A stretch of DNA of 64,000 bases from an uncultured Collinsella sp. (GTDB lineage Bacteria; Actinomycetota; Coriobacteriia; Coriobacteriales; Coriobacteriaceae). The notes below the pieces were generated by a model. The model saw only the letters and a program-made list of their open reading frames with translations. It ran no database searches and had not been told where the DNA came from. The DNA lies in assembly GCA_900541725.1 (NCBI GenBank), contig UQLB01000004.1, positions 54,719 to 118,718 of the forward strand, read 5' to 3'. The first letter of the stretch is position 1; the number at the start of each line of letters is the position of its first letter. Below are positions 8,203 through 17,798 of this stretch, one piece after another. The position numbers and the translations under genes were made by a program.

Positions 8203-9168
8203 ATGGCTCAAAACGCACGTTCCCATCGAAAGCTCAAGATAGCCGGCATCGTTGCGCTGGTGGTTGTCGTTGCGCTGCTCGGATTTGCCGGCAACTTTCT
8301 GTTTGACTTCGCGCTGAATCCCCGCGCGCCATACACCATGAAGATGATGCAGGATGGCAAGGACGCCGAAAAGGGCGAACAGATGGATGCCGAGGACACC
8401 GAGGCGCGGGCGTGGTTTAAGGACAACCGCAAGAGCAGCAGCCTTACCGCAGATGACGGAACCGAGCTCGCCGCTTGGTATTTTGCCGCCCCAGAGAGCA
8501 CGCACGATTACGCTATCTGCCTACATGGATATACCAACGAGCCCATCGGCATGGCCCGATACGCCAAACGATTCCATGACCGCGGCATGAACGTACTCGC
8601 ACCCGCCGCCCGCGCCCACGAGCGCTCCGGCGGCGACTATATCGGCATGGGCTGGCCCGAGCGCCTCGACATCGTCGCATGGATTGGGCGGATCGTCGCA
8701 GCTGACCCCGAGGCGCGCATCCTGGTCTTTGGCGAGTCGATGGGTGCGGCAACCGCCATGAACGTCGCGGGGGAATCTCTGCCCGCAAACGTGAAATGCA
8801 TTATCGAGGACTGCGGTTATACGAGTGTTTGGGACGAGTTTTCTCTGCAGCTCAAGGACGTGTTCGGCCTGCCCAGCTTTCCCTTGCTCGATGTAGCAGA
8901 CTTGGTGTGCAACGTGCGCGCGGGCTACGACTTTCATAAGGCGAGCAGCGTGGAGCAACTCAAACACGCGACGGTTCCCATGCTGTTTATCCACGGCGAC
9001 CAGGACACCTTTGTGCCGTACAGCATGCTCGACCAAAACTACGACGCGTGCGCCAGCAAGGTCAAGCAAAAGCTCACCATCCATGGCGCCACCCACGCCA
9101 AGAGTGCGCAAGTTGACCCCGAGCTCTACTGGAACACAGTCAACAACTTCCTCGACGAGTATTTTTAG
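8203..9168 (+). CDS. Membrane-anchored alpha/beta hydrolase
   Basis: 321 residues. A single N-terminal hydrophobic segment (about 15-38) suggests membrane anchoring or export. The alpha/beta-hydrolase core follows: oxyanion region LHGYTNEP, nucleophile elbow GESMG (Ser near residue 182), acid HGDQDTFVP and His in GATHAKS. Substrate unknown; related proteins are esterases or acyltransferase-like. It stands alone, driven by the promoter/dyad region just upstream, and is followed by an inverted-repeat element and a terminator. Confidence 0.85.
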   Translation: MAQNARSHRKLKIAGIVALVVVVALLGFAGNFLFDFALNPRAPYTMKMMQDGKDAEKGEQMDAEDTEARAWFKDNRKSSSLTADDGTELAAWYFAAPESTHDYAICLHGYTNEPIGMARYAKRFHDRGMNVLAPAARAHERSGGDYIGMGWPERLDIVAWIGRIVAADPEARILVFGESMGAATAMNVAGESLPANVKCIIEDCGYTSVWDEFSLQLKDVFGLPSFPLLDVADLVCNVRAGYDFHKASSVEQLKHATVPMLFIHGDQDTFVPYSMLDQNYDACASKVKQKLTIHGATHAKSAQVDPELYWNTVNNFLDEYF

Positions 9169-9209
9169 GCAAATAGCAACGTCTGGGGCTTTATCTGACC
9201 CCCTATTTT

Positions 9210-9333
9210 CGGAAGTATGCGGCAAAATCTGGAACTGCCGACCAGACCGCAGTTTTACCAACAATTTATCAGGGGTTTTGTTGCCAAAAAACGTCGTGTG
9301 CTCGGCGGTCTCGAAATTTGCCGCATACTTCCG
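9210..9333. repeat. Inverted-repeat element with 17-bp perfect arms
   Basis: Arms CGGAAGTATGCGGCAAA (9210-9226) and its exact complement (9317-9333) enclose about 90 bp with weaker internal pairing (GCCGACCAGACC against GGCGGTCTCG). It lies in the gene-free gap after the hydrolase gene. There is no coding potential and no transposase. It may be a structured RNA or a non-autonomous repeat. Confidence 0.65.
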
Positions 9334-9334
9334 G

Positions 9335-9372
9335 AAAGCCGCCCGTGAGCGCTGTGCCCACGGGCGGCTTTT
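9335..9372 (+). terminator. Rho-independent terminator
   Basis: The hairpin AAGCCGCCCGTG...CACGGGCGGCTTTT forms a long GC stem followed by four T. It ends the hydrolase transcript. Confidence 0.85.
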
Positions 9373-9419
9373 GCTCTACTTACGCCAGAAAAGCGCTTCA
9401 TTTGTCCAATAACTAGGCG

Positions 9420-10625
9420 CTACTTGACCTCGATAAGCTCGTACTTGCTCGTGCCCAGGCCGATCTTCTCGGCGTGTGCGATACAGGTGCGCCAGTCGGT
9501 GTCGGGATGCGTGATGCAGAAGGGGTCCTTGGCCTGCTCGCCCCCCAGATGCTCGTGGTTATGCTCCATCTTGGCCGCGCTATCGGTGAGCTCGGTGTTG
9601 GGCAGCGGCTCGGATGCCATGACGGCATCGGCACAGGCCTGGTCGATGGCGACCGGGTCAAAGCTCGCGAACATGCCGATATCGTTAACGATAGGCGTGT
9701 CGTTTTCGGGATGGCAATCGCAGTTGGGGCTGATATCCATGGCAAGCGAGATATGGAAGCTCGGGCGGCCGTCGACGACGGCCTTAGTGTACTCGGCGAT
9801 CTTGCAGTTGAGCACGTCGGCCGCGGCGTCATAGCCGGGCTTGATGCAGTCCTGGTTGCATGCCGCAATGCAGCGTCCGCAGCCCACGCAGCGATCGTGG
9901 TCGATGGTGGCCACGTGCACCGTGCGGGTGTTACCGTTGGCAAGCTCGCGCTCGCGGGTGTCGTCGAACGAGATAGCGTTGTGCGCGCAGATCTTTTCGC
10001 AGGCATGGCAGCCAACGCAGTGCTCGGTCGCGACGTTCGGCTTGCCGGCGGCATGCTGCTCCATCTTGCCGGCACGGCTGCCGCCACCCATGCCCAGATT
10101 CTTCATGGCGCCGCCAAAGCCGGCCTGCTCATGGCCCTTAAAGTGGGTGAGGCTAATCACGATATCGGCATCCATGAGTGCCTGACCGATCTTGGCCTCG
10201 TGCACGTACTCGCCGCCCTCGACCGGGACGAGCGCCTCGTCGGTACCCTTGAGGCCGTCGGCGATGATGATCTGGCAACCCGTGGCATACGGGGTAAAGC
10301 CGTTCTGGTAGGCGGTGTCGATGTGCTCGAGCGCGTTTTTGCGGCTACCGACATAGAGCGTGTTGCAGTCGGTAAGGAAGGGCTTGCCGCCCAGCTCCTT
10401 CACGACATCCGCGACGGCGCGGGCGTAGTTGGGGCGCAAAAAGCTCAGGTTGCCCAGCTCGCCAAAGTGAATCTTGATGGCGACGAACTTGTTCTCAAAG
10501 TCGATCTGCTCAATTCCGGCGTGGCGGATGAGGCGCTTGAGCTTGTCGAGCTGGCTCTCGCGAGCATGCGTGCGCAAGTTGGTGAAGTACACCTTAGCGG
10601 GTGCTGCGGGTGCAGTTGCGGTCAT
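9420..10625 (-). CDS. DUF362 protein with two 4Fe-4S clusters
   Basis: 401 residues. A DUF362 core (KVYFTNLRTHARESQLDKLK near the start; IKIHFGELGN; SLTHFKGHEQAGFGGAMKNL) encloses a ferredoxin insert with two cluster motifs, CVGCHACEKIC and CVGCGRCIAAC (about residues 195-250). Soluble, no signal peptide. The family is common in strict anaerobes and is thought to act in electron transfer or maturation, but no reaction is established. It is monocistronic, with palindromic DNA at both ends. GAGGGGATA lies upstream of the ATG. Confidence 0.85.
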   Translation of the reverse strand: MTATAPAAPAKVYFTNLRTHARESQLDKLKRLIRHAGIEQIDFENKFVAIKIHFGELGNLSFLRPNYARAVADVVKELGGKPFLTDCNTLYVGSRKNALEHIDTAYQNGFTPYATGCQIIIADGLKGTDEALVPVEGGEYVHEAKIGQALMDADIVISLTHFKGHEQAGFGGAMKNLGMGGGSRAGKMEQHAAGKPNVATEHCVGCHACEKICAHNAISFDDTRERELANGNTRTVHVATIDHDRCVGCGRCIAACNQDCIKPGYDAAADVLNCKIAEYTKAVVDGRPSFHISLAMDISPNCDCHPENDTPIVNDIGMFASFDPVAIDQACADAVMASEPLPNTELTDSAAKMEHNHEHLGGEQAKDPFCITHPDTDWRTCIAHAEKIGLGTSKYELIEVK

Positions 10626-10710
10626 AGATCTATCCCCTCGGTCTATATGACGTTACAGACATAAGAGGATGGTACCCGTTGAAGTAGGGTCAAAGTCAAG
10701 CGCGAAACCT

Positions 10711-10793
10711 AGTCGTTGGGGACGTCCCTTTCCTGCCGGGCGGCAAAAGAATGTCCCCAGCGACTAGTCTTTTAGGAACGTCCCCGATGACTA
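10711..10793. repeat. Two-hairpin repeat of the GGGGACGT family
   Basis: AGTCGTTGGGGAC (10711-10723) pairs with GTCCCCAGCGACT (10753-10765) with one mismatch. A third arm, GGAACGTCCCCGATGACT (10775-10792), is the complement of the unit at 2183-2210. The last arm runs into the stop codon of the ABC permease gene, so it may also act as its transcription end. Confidence 0.6.
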
Positions 10794-13457
10794 CTCTTGG
10801 ACTTTGAGGGCTTCGGCCAGACTGACGCGCTTGATAGAACGCGTGTGTAGCAGCGCCACGACCAGGTAGGTCGCAAAGCCAATGCCCACGCACGCCGCCA
10901 TGGACCAAGCGGGCACGTAGATCTCGATATTGCCGTTGTAGGCGAGGAGCATCGAGCGGAAGATGGCCGTGAGCGAGCCAATAATGACCGGCAGGCTTAG
11001 CACGAGCGACACCACCACGCACAGTGTGATCGAGCGGATGTACAGATGCGAGATCTCGCTATCGCGATAGCCAAAGACTTTCATGTAGCTGATCGAACGG
11101 GCGCTATGGTCGATCACAGCCTTGGTCAGCAGGTACATAAACAGCAGGAAGATAAACACCGCAAGCCCGACCATCATGCCGATCATTTTGCTCATCATGC
11201 CGATGAACTGATCGCCCACGGCGCGCATGTCGTCGGGCGTGGTGTCGCCGGCAAAGTAACGAGCATCGAGGTCGAGCTTCTCGTCGCTCACATAGCCGTT
11301 AAAGTAGGCGGCGTCGTTGTCGAACAGCTCGTTAAAGTCTTCGATACTCATATAGATATTCATGTCCGACTTGGAGCCCCAGGCACAATCCTTGCCCGCG
11401 TACTCAAGGGAATAATGCTCACCCTCGTACTTGTCGCCGAGCGCGACCTTCTGACCCTCGCTCCAGCCAAACTTGTCGAGCAGACCGCCGCCAAAGACGA
11501 CGCGCCCATCGCCGACGTTGAGGTCTTTCCAATAGCGCGAATCGGGCGAGATGCCGTAGACGGAAATCGTCTCCTGACCATTACCATCGCCGCGGTCGTA
11601 TTGCAGCTGGTAAACGGCATATTTCTCGGCCTGCGCGATTGCGCCCGCGCCGTTGTCGGTCGTATTGACCGGGTGAATATCGTCGTTGTCAGTGTCAATC
11701 TTGGAGGCTTTGTCGATCAGGTCGATAGCCTCATCGCGGTTGCAGCCGAGGGCATCGGCAAGATCGTCAAGGCGCGCGTAGAGCACATCCTTCTTGTCCT
11801 GGACCTTGGCAAGCGCATCCTGCGCTGCGGCCAGGCTCTCGGCAGACGGAGATGCGGTCGCAGCATCGGCTGCCGCCTGCGCTGTATCGGCCGCGTCGTC
11901 AAGCTCGTCATCGGCATCCTGAGCGGCAGAAAGCAGCGCGCCGTCAACCGACTGCAAGCGCTCGAGTGCTGACCACTGCCCACGCTCCTCGGCAGTGCCC
12001 TCGAGCTCCAGCGGAGCCTTGAGCGTGTACTGGTGCTCGGCGACCAGGCTCGTCTCGAGGTTGTTCGCGTAGTGCGTCATCGTGGGCAGAATCGCCAGGC
12101 CAAAGAGCAGCAGCAGCGAGGCAAATGCAATGCCCACGAAGAGCGTGGCGAAGTTGCCTAGGTTGCGCAGGAAGATACGCAGGCGGAAGCGGGAAACAAA
12201 ACCCATGCGCTCCGGCAGCTGCAGGCCGCGCTTGGTGCCCGATTTGCCGCTCGCCTCGTGACGAAGGAACTGCAGCGGCGTCTTGCCCATCTTGCGAAGC
12301 AGGCCCACCAGCGTGATGAGGATGAGCGCAGCGGCGGGGACCACGGCGCACTTCACAAAGATCTCCCAGCTCCAGTACACCTGGAAGGGCGGCAGGCTGT
12401 ACGAACCGTAATAGAGGCCGCGCATGGGCTCGGTAAAGAACGCTATGCCGAGCGCAGTGCCCAAAAGCGCCGCGACCACGCCCACGATGGCGGGAAGCGC
12501 AAGGTAGTGCAGCACGATCTCGCGTCGACGATAGCCGCTGGCGAGCAGCGTGCCGATGATGGCGCTCTCCTCCTCGATGGTGGCATCGGTAAGGACCACA
12601 AAGACAAATGCCATGATCACGATGATAATGTCGAGCAACGTCATCCACATCATGGAGTCGCCGTCCACGTCGTCGCGTGCGTAGCCAATGCCCTGGTTGG
12701 AATCGGCGTCGATGAGGTCATCCACGCGTGCATCGGCATCGGCGAGCGCCTCCACCATAGCTTGCTCGGCATCGGTGCGGTCCGCGGTGGGGAGGTCGCG
12801 ATCGGTAAAGGTAAAGGAGTAGGTGTAGGCAGGTGCACCGCCGGCGTCCTCGAGCGCGGCAAAGCCGGCGTCGCTGACCTCGGCCACGCCGTACGTGATG
12901 GTGTTCACCGTAAAGTCCGAATTGTTGAGGAACAGCGCCTGGCTATCGGGCTGGGTCATGATGCCGCAAATGGTGTAGGTTCGGCCCTCGAGCTCGACTT
13001 TATCGCCCACGGACAGGTTGTTATTGGTGGCAAAGACACGGTCGATGGCCACCTCCTCATCCGCCTTGGGCTGCTTGCCCTCACAGTAGGACGCAATGTC
13101 CACCTTAGCGCGGTGCGCATAGGTGCGCAGCGTGCGCTTGGTGCCGTCGTCGCCGGACGCCTTTTTGATGATGGCATCGATAGAGAAATTCTTGTAGAGC
13201 GTGACGCCGCCGACGTCGCCGGCAGCATCCTCGGCGGCCTTGAGCTGGTCTTTGGTGGCCTCGAAGGAGGTGGTCACGCGGCCATCCTCAATCGTGTACG
13301 CATCGCGCATGTCGTCGATAAGACAACCGATGGAATGCGCCGCGAGCAAAAAGCCCGAGGTGAGAGCGATGCTTCCGCACATAAGCAAAAAGATGCCCAG
13401 GTACTTGCCAATATTGCGGCGCAGCTCGCGCGGGAGACGTTTTGCGAGAGGTGTCAT
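10791..13457 (-). CDS. MacB/FtsX-type ABC transporter permease
   Basis: About 888 residues. The first membrane helix (GIFLLMCGSIALTSGFLLAA) is followed by a large extracytoplasmic region. Then comes an FtsX-type three-helix block (about 270-400), a further helix (about 435-460), a second extracytoplasmic region with an Ala/Asp-rich coiled coil (about 505-560), and a C-terminal FtsX block (about 765-885). This is the double-FtsX layout of exporters that act on lipoproteins, peptides or antibiotics. It follows the ATPase gene (13466-14191) in the same direction and is its likely partner. The frame extends five codons further to a TTG at 13472; ATG at 13457 is preferred. Substrate unknown. Confidence 0.88.
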   Translation of the reverse strand: MTPLAKRLPRELRRNIGKYLGIFLLMCGSIALTSGFLLAAHSIGCLIDDMRDAYTIEDGRVTTSFEATKDQLKAAEDAAGDVGGVTLYKNFSIDAIIKKASGDDGTKRTLRTYAHRAKVDIASYCEGKQPKADEEVAIDRVFATNNNLSVGDKVELEGRTYTICGIMTQPDSQALFLNNSDFTVNTITYGVAEVSDAGFAALEDAGGAPAYTYSFTFTDRDLPTADRTDAEQAMVEALADADARVDDLIDADSNQGIGYARDDVDGDSMMWMTLLDIIIVIMAFVFVVLTDATIEEESAIIGTLLASGYRRREIVLHYLALPAIVGVVAALLGTALGIAFFTEPMRGLYYGSYSLPPFQVYWSWEIFVKCAVVPAAALILITLVGLLRKMGKTPLQFLRHEASGKSGTKRGLQLPERMGFVSRFRLRIFLRNLGNFATLFVGIAFASLLLLFGLAILPTMTHYANNLETSLVAEHQYTLKAPLELEGTAEERGQWSALERLQSVDGALLSAAQDADDELDDAADTAQAAADAATASPSAESLAAAQDALAKVQDKKDVLYARLDDLADALGCNRDEAIDLIDKASKIDTDNDDIHPVNTTDNGAGAIAQAEKYAVYQLQYDRGDGNGQETISVYGISPDSRYWKDLNVGDGRVVFGGGLLDKFGWSEGQKVALGDKYEGEHYSLEYAGKDCAWGSKSDMNIYMSIEDFNELFDNDAAYFNGYVSDEKLDLDARYFAGDTTPDDMRAVGDQFIGMMSKMIGMMVGLAVFIFLLFMYLLTKAVIDHSARSISYMKVFGYRDSEISHLYIRSITLCVVVSLVLSLPVIIGSLTAIFRSMLLAYNGNIEIYVPAWSMAACVGIGFATYLVVALLHTRSIKRVSLAEALKVQE

Positions 13458-13465
13458 GGCGCCGC

Positions 13466-14191
<726 letters not shown>

Positions 14192-14272
14192 TGTTAGCCT
14201 CGTACTACTTTATGAGCGTAATAGTAAACCTTGGCGAACTATTTTGGAGCGAGGTCTGGACTTTATTTCAGA

Positions 14273-15478
14273 CTAGGCGCGGGATTTGGTGCGCGAGAGT
14301 GCGAGGCCTACGGCGGCGATGGCCGCGGCAAAGAGCACCGTGACGCCCAGGTCGCAGACGATGTCGCCCAGCACGGTGGACGTCAAATCCGCGGCGAGCG
14401 CCTTGCTGATCGCGTCGTTCACCCAATACGTCGGCACAAAATGCGCCGCGGTCTGCACGGCTGAACCCATGAGCGACAGCGGCATCCAGGCGCCGCCCAA
14501 AAACGTCATGAGCATGCCAAGCAGGTTGCCCACGCCGTTGAGCAGCTCCTCGCGCGCACCCAGGCTCGAAAGTGCAAAGCCAACGGCCAGAGGCGTGCAC
14601 GCCAGCGCAAACGTCGCCGCCAGCGCCAGGCACACACGGCCCACGCCGACTTCGGCAACCGCGCCGGCAAAGCCCACGACGCCCATCATGCTCGACACAA
14701 ACCAGATGCAGACGGTAAGCACGGCGGCGGCCGCGAACACGGCGAGCGAACGCCGGCGCTCGGAGATTGGGCCGGCCTCCATGCGGCGCACGCGCTCGGG
14801 CTCGCTCATGCCCGAGAACACCAGCCCTACCGACACGATGACCGACGAGATGATCGCGTACGCGCCAAAGTTGAAGTACGACTCGAGTGTGGCGGCGGCA
14901 GTCGAGTCGACCTTGACCTGCTCAATCTCGACCTCCGCGCGCTTTGCGGCGGCATGCTCGGCGGCCTTGGCGACGCTGCCGTTAGAGGCGGCAGGCTCTA
15001 GGGCCGCCGCAGCGCCCGCGAGCGAGATCCAGCGCGAGGCCTCGGCAGACGAAAGCGCCGCCGCCATGGTGCCGGCACCGTAGGTCACATCGAGCTTGGG
15101 CAGGGACTCCCCCACGCGGGCGGCTGCAACAAGGTCGCCCTCAAACCCCTCCGGGATAAAGAACACGCAGTCGGCGCTGCCCTTGGCGCTATTGCTCTTG
15201 GAGAGCGCGTCCGCAAGATCGTACGTATCGTCGCCGATGCCCGTGACCAGTTCAAAACGCGACCCCAGATGCTTGGTAAGCGCACGCGAAAGGTCGCTGT
15301 CGTCGCGGTCGACCACGATCACGTTGGCGTCGTAGGGCTTGTACTCGGTGAGCTGCGACGAGTTCCAGCTCACCGAGGCCGCGATGAATACGCCCATGAG
15401 CGAGATGAACACCGTATAGATGAGCAGGTAGAACGGGTGCGCGAACGCCATGTGAAGCGCAGTCTTAAAGGTGCTCAT
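14273..15478 (-). CDS. ABC-2 type transporter permease
   Basis: About 401 residues. The first helix (AFAHPFYLLIYTVFISLMG) is followed by an extracytoplasmic domain of about 180 residues and then five to six helices (about 215-400), the ABC-2 membrane topology. AAGGAG sits five bases before ATG at 15478, which overlaps the end of the upstream permease gene. The two permeases are similar in layout and probably form a heterodimer with the ATPase at 16662-17600. The substrate is unknown; drug or lipid export is typical of the class. Confidence 0.88.
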   Translation of the reverse strand: MSTFKTALHMAFAHPFYLLIYTVFISLMGVFIAASVSWNSSQLTEYKPYDANVIVVDRDDSDLSRALTKHLGSRFELVTGIGDDTYDLADALSKSNSAKGSADCVFFIPEGFEGDLVAAARVGESLPKLDVTYGAGTMAAALSSAEASRWISLAGAAAALEPAASNGSVAKAAEHAAAKRAEVEIEQVKVDSTAAATLESYFNFGAYAIISSVIVSVGLVFSGMSEPERVRRMEAGPISERRRSLAVFAAAAVLTVCIWFVSSMMGVVGFAGAVAEVGVGRVCLALAATFALACTPLAVGFALSSLGAREELLNGVGNLLGMLMTFLGGAWMPLSLMGSAVQTAAHFVPTYWVNDAISKALAADLTSTVLGDIVCDLGVTVLFAAAIAAVGLALSRTKSRA

Positions 15479-16652
15479 AGCGGCTCCTTCCAAAGATCAG
15501 CGTGGCGGCGGCAACGAACAGCAGCGCCATAAGGACCAGCGCGCCGGCGCGAACGGCAAAGGGGCCCAGGTCCTCAAAGAAATACAGGCGGTTGAACATG
15601 TCGCAGATGAGCTTGACGGGGTTGAGCCAGCACTCGGCCGGGCAGGCGCGGGCGACGTCGTCGGCAAGCGCCATCGCCGACTCGCCGTAGAGGCCAGCGA
15701 ACAGGGCGCACGTGGTAGCAAAGCCCGTGAGGATGCCCGACTTGGACGCCTTGCCGCCCTTAACGGGAAGCGTGCCCACAAAGAGTCCCAAGCCCGTGGC
15801 GGCAAGCGCGGAAGCGGCGCCGCCCACCAAACACAGTCCCTCGCGCCCGCCAAAGTCGACGCCCACGACCAGGCACACGTAGCCGATTGCGATCGTCATC
15901 GAGGCGAAGGAGACCAGCCACGAGCCGACAAAAATGCCGGCCAGCGACGCCGTCTTGGAAAGGCCGCCCACGCAGCGGCGTGCGCCAAGGCCCGACAGAT
16001 TGGGCTGCAGGTCGACGACGCTCAAGGCGGCAAACTCGGCAGACATCATCGCGACCAGGCCAAAAAGCGCGTAATAGTAGATGACCGTGCCATCGGGCGT
16101 AGTGCGCGTCAGGCTTACGCGGCGGGTGCCGCCCTCGAGCGACAGGGCGCGCGCAACCGCCTCGGGGTCGGCGAGCGCCGCCGGGTTGTCCTGGGCAATC
16201 TGGGACATGAGCTCGGCATTTTGCGTATACGAGCTCGCCACCGTCTCAAGGATGCTGCGGTCGGTGAGCACCGACGACGCACGTGAGTTGTCGTAACTCG
16301 ATAGCAGCGTGAGTTTGGGCGCGCCCGCGTCGTCGACCGTATAGATGCCCGCGACCTCGCCGGCCTTGAGCGCACGGTTCGCGTCGGCTGCGTCGTCGCA
16401 CTCGTGGATCTCGAGCAGCTGGTCGTCGCCTTCCTTGGCAAGCGACGTCGCCACGTCCTTAAAGGTCGAGGCGTCCCAGGCCTCATCCGCTACGACGGCC
16501 ACCGGCACCGGGTCGACCGTGCCGTCGGAGCTGAGGTTCGCAAACATAAACATGAACATCGTGGAAAGCGCGACGGGAAAGATCGCGCCCCAGACCCACG
16601 TGCTCGGCCGGCGCAGCAGCGTCTTGACCGTAATGATAATGGTGTTGAACAT
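15465..16652 (-). CDS. ABC-2 type transporter permease
   Basis: 395 residues with one N-terminal helix (VWGAIFPVALSTMFMFMFA), an extracytoplasmic region (about 45-185), and a cluster of five to six helices ending near the C-terminus. This is the same topology as the next gene, which it overlaps by 14 bp. GGGGG precedes the ATG, 9 bp after the ATPase stop. Together with 14273-15478 and 16662-17600 it forms a three-gene exporter operon. Confidence 0.88.
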   Translation of the reverse strand: MFNTIIITVKTLLRRPSTWVWGAIFPVALSTMFMFMFANLSSDGTVDPVPVAVVADEAWDASTFKDVATSLAKEGDDQLLEIHECDDAADANRALKAGEVAGIYTVDDAGAPKLTLLSSYDNSRASSVLTDRSILETVASSYTQNAELMSQIAQDNPAALADPEAVARALSLEGGTRRVSLTRTTPDGTVIYYYALFGLVAMMSAEFAALSVVDLQPNLSGLGARRCVGGLSKTASLAGIFVGSWLVSFASMTIAIGYVCLVVGVDFGGREGLCLVGGAASALAATGLGLFVGTLPVKGGKASKSGILTGFATTCALFAGLYGESAMALADDVARACPAECWLNPVKLICDMFNRLYFFEDLGPFAVRAGALVLMALLFVAAATLIFGRSRYEHL

Positions 16653-16661
16653 GGCTGCCCC

Positions 16662-17600
16662 CTAGTCGCGCAGCTCGCGGCCGGTGATCTCGAGGAACAC
16701 GTCGTTGAGGGTCGGCGGCTCGCTCCACACGCGGCCGAGCGCCACGTCGGCAGCGCGCAGCGTGTCGAGGATGTCGACCAGGTTGTGCGGGCTCGCCTCG
16801 CAGGTGCAGACGAGCTCGCCGCCGGACAGCTCAACCGAAAGCACGTGCTCGAGGGCGCGCAGGCGCTCGACCGTGGCGGGCTCGACGGCGCCGACCTCGA
16901 CGGTCACGCGCTCACCCATCTGAATCATGCGCTTGAGCTCGTCGTTGGTGCCCTGCGCCAACACGCGCCCGCCGTCCATGATCATGATGCGGCTGCAGAT
17001 CTGCTCGACTTCCTCCATGTAATGGCTGGTATACACTACCGTGGCGCCCTCGTCGCGCAGGCGGCAGATGCCCTCCAGGATGGCGTTGCGGCTCTGCGGG
17101 TCGACCGCCACCGTGGGCTCGTCAAAGAAGATGAGCTCGGGCTTGTGCGCGATGCCGCAGGCAATGTTGAGGCGTCGCGCCAGGCCGCCCGAGAGCTTGC
17201 CTGGGCGGAACTTGGCAAAGTCGCCCAGCCCGACAAAGTCGATCGCCTCGTCCACCAGCGCGCGACGGCGCTTGCGGTCGCTAACGTAAAGGCTGCAGAA
17301 ATAGTCGATGTTCTCGCGCACGGTGAGTTCGTCGAACACCGCAACTTGCTGCGGGACCACGCCGATGCGACGCTTGAGGTCGTAGCGGGCGGGCGTCATG
17401 GGCTCGCCGAACAGCTCGATGGTGCCTTTGTCGTAGGCGAGCAGCTGCAGGATGCAGTTGATGGACGTGGTTTTGCCCGAGCCGTTGGGGCCGAGCAGGC
17501 CAAAGATCTCGCCGGGGGCGATGCTCAGGTTAAAGTGGTCGAGCGCGATAAGATCGTCGTAGCGCTTGACGAGATTTTCGACGTGGACGATGTCTGTCAT
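16662..17600 (-). CDS. ABC transporter ATP-binding protein (ABC-2 exporter)
   Basis: 312 residues from ATG at 17600, preceded by AAGGG; an open extension to 17666 lacks family sequence. Walker A GPNGSGKTT, Q-loop VVPQQVAVFDELT, signature LSGGLARRL, Walker B LIFFDEPTVAVDP and switch His YTSHYMEE are present, with the C-terminal extension usual for DrrA/CcmA-type ATPases. First gene of the exporter operon. The divergent sensor kinase starts about 200 bp away, an arrangement typical of two-component control over an ABC exporter. Confidence 0.92.
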   Translation of the reverse strand: MTDIVHVENLVKRYDDLIALDHFNLSIAPGEIFGLLGPNGSGKTTSINCILQLLAYDKGTIELFGEPMTPARYDLKRRIGVVPQQVAVFDELTVRENIDYFCSLYVSDRKRRRALVDEAIDFVGLGDFAKFRPGKLSGGLARRLNIACGIAHKPELIFFDEPTVAVDPQSRNAILEGICRLRDEGATVVYTSHYMEEVEQICSRIMIMDGGRVLAQGTNDELKRMIQMGERVTVEVGAVEPATVERLRALEHVLSVELSGGELVCTCEASPHNLVDILDTLRAADVALGRVWSEPPTLNDVFLEITGRELRD

Positions 17601-17786
17601 GAGGCGGCCCTTCTGTTGATTGCGGCCCGGTACGATTGCATCATCGCAGGAGCGGCCGGCGCGCACCAGTGAGCTTTGTCACGAGTGCGGAGGCTCGGTC
17701 GCGTTGCCCGCCGACGCGACCGCTTTGCCGCGCGGGAGGAATGTCACGGTTGCGCAGGCGGCCCCTCCACCATGCGCGGCTTCGCG

Positions 17787-17792
17787 TACAAT
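17787..17792 (+). promoter_or_regulatory. Possible -10 of a leaderless transcript
   Basis: TACAAT ends six bases before the kinase ATG at 17799, the spacing expected if transcription starts at the start codon. No ribosome site is visible before that ATG, and no good -35 is visible. Confidence 0.35.
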
Positions 17793-17798
17793 ACCCGT

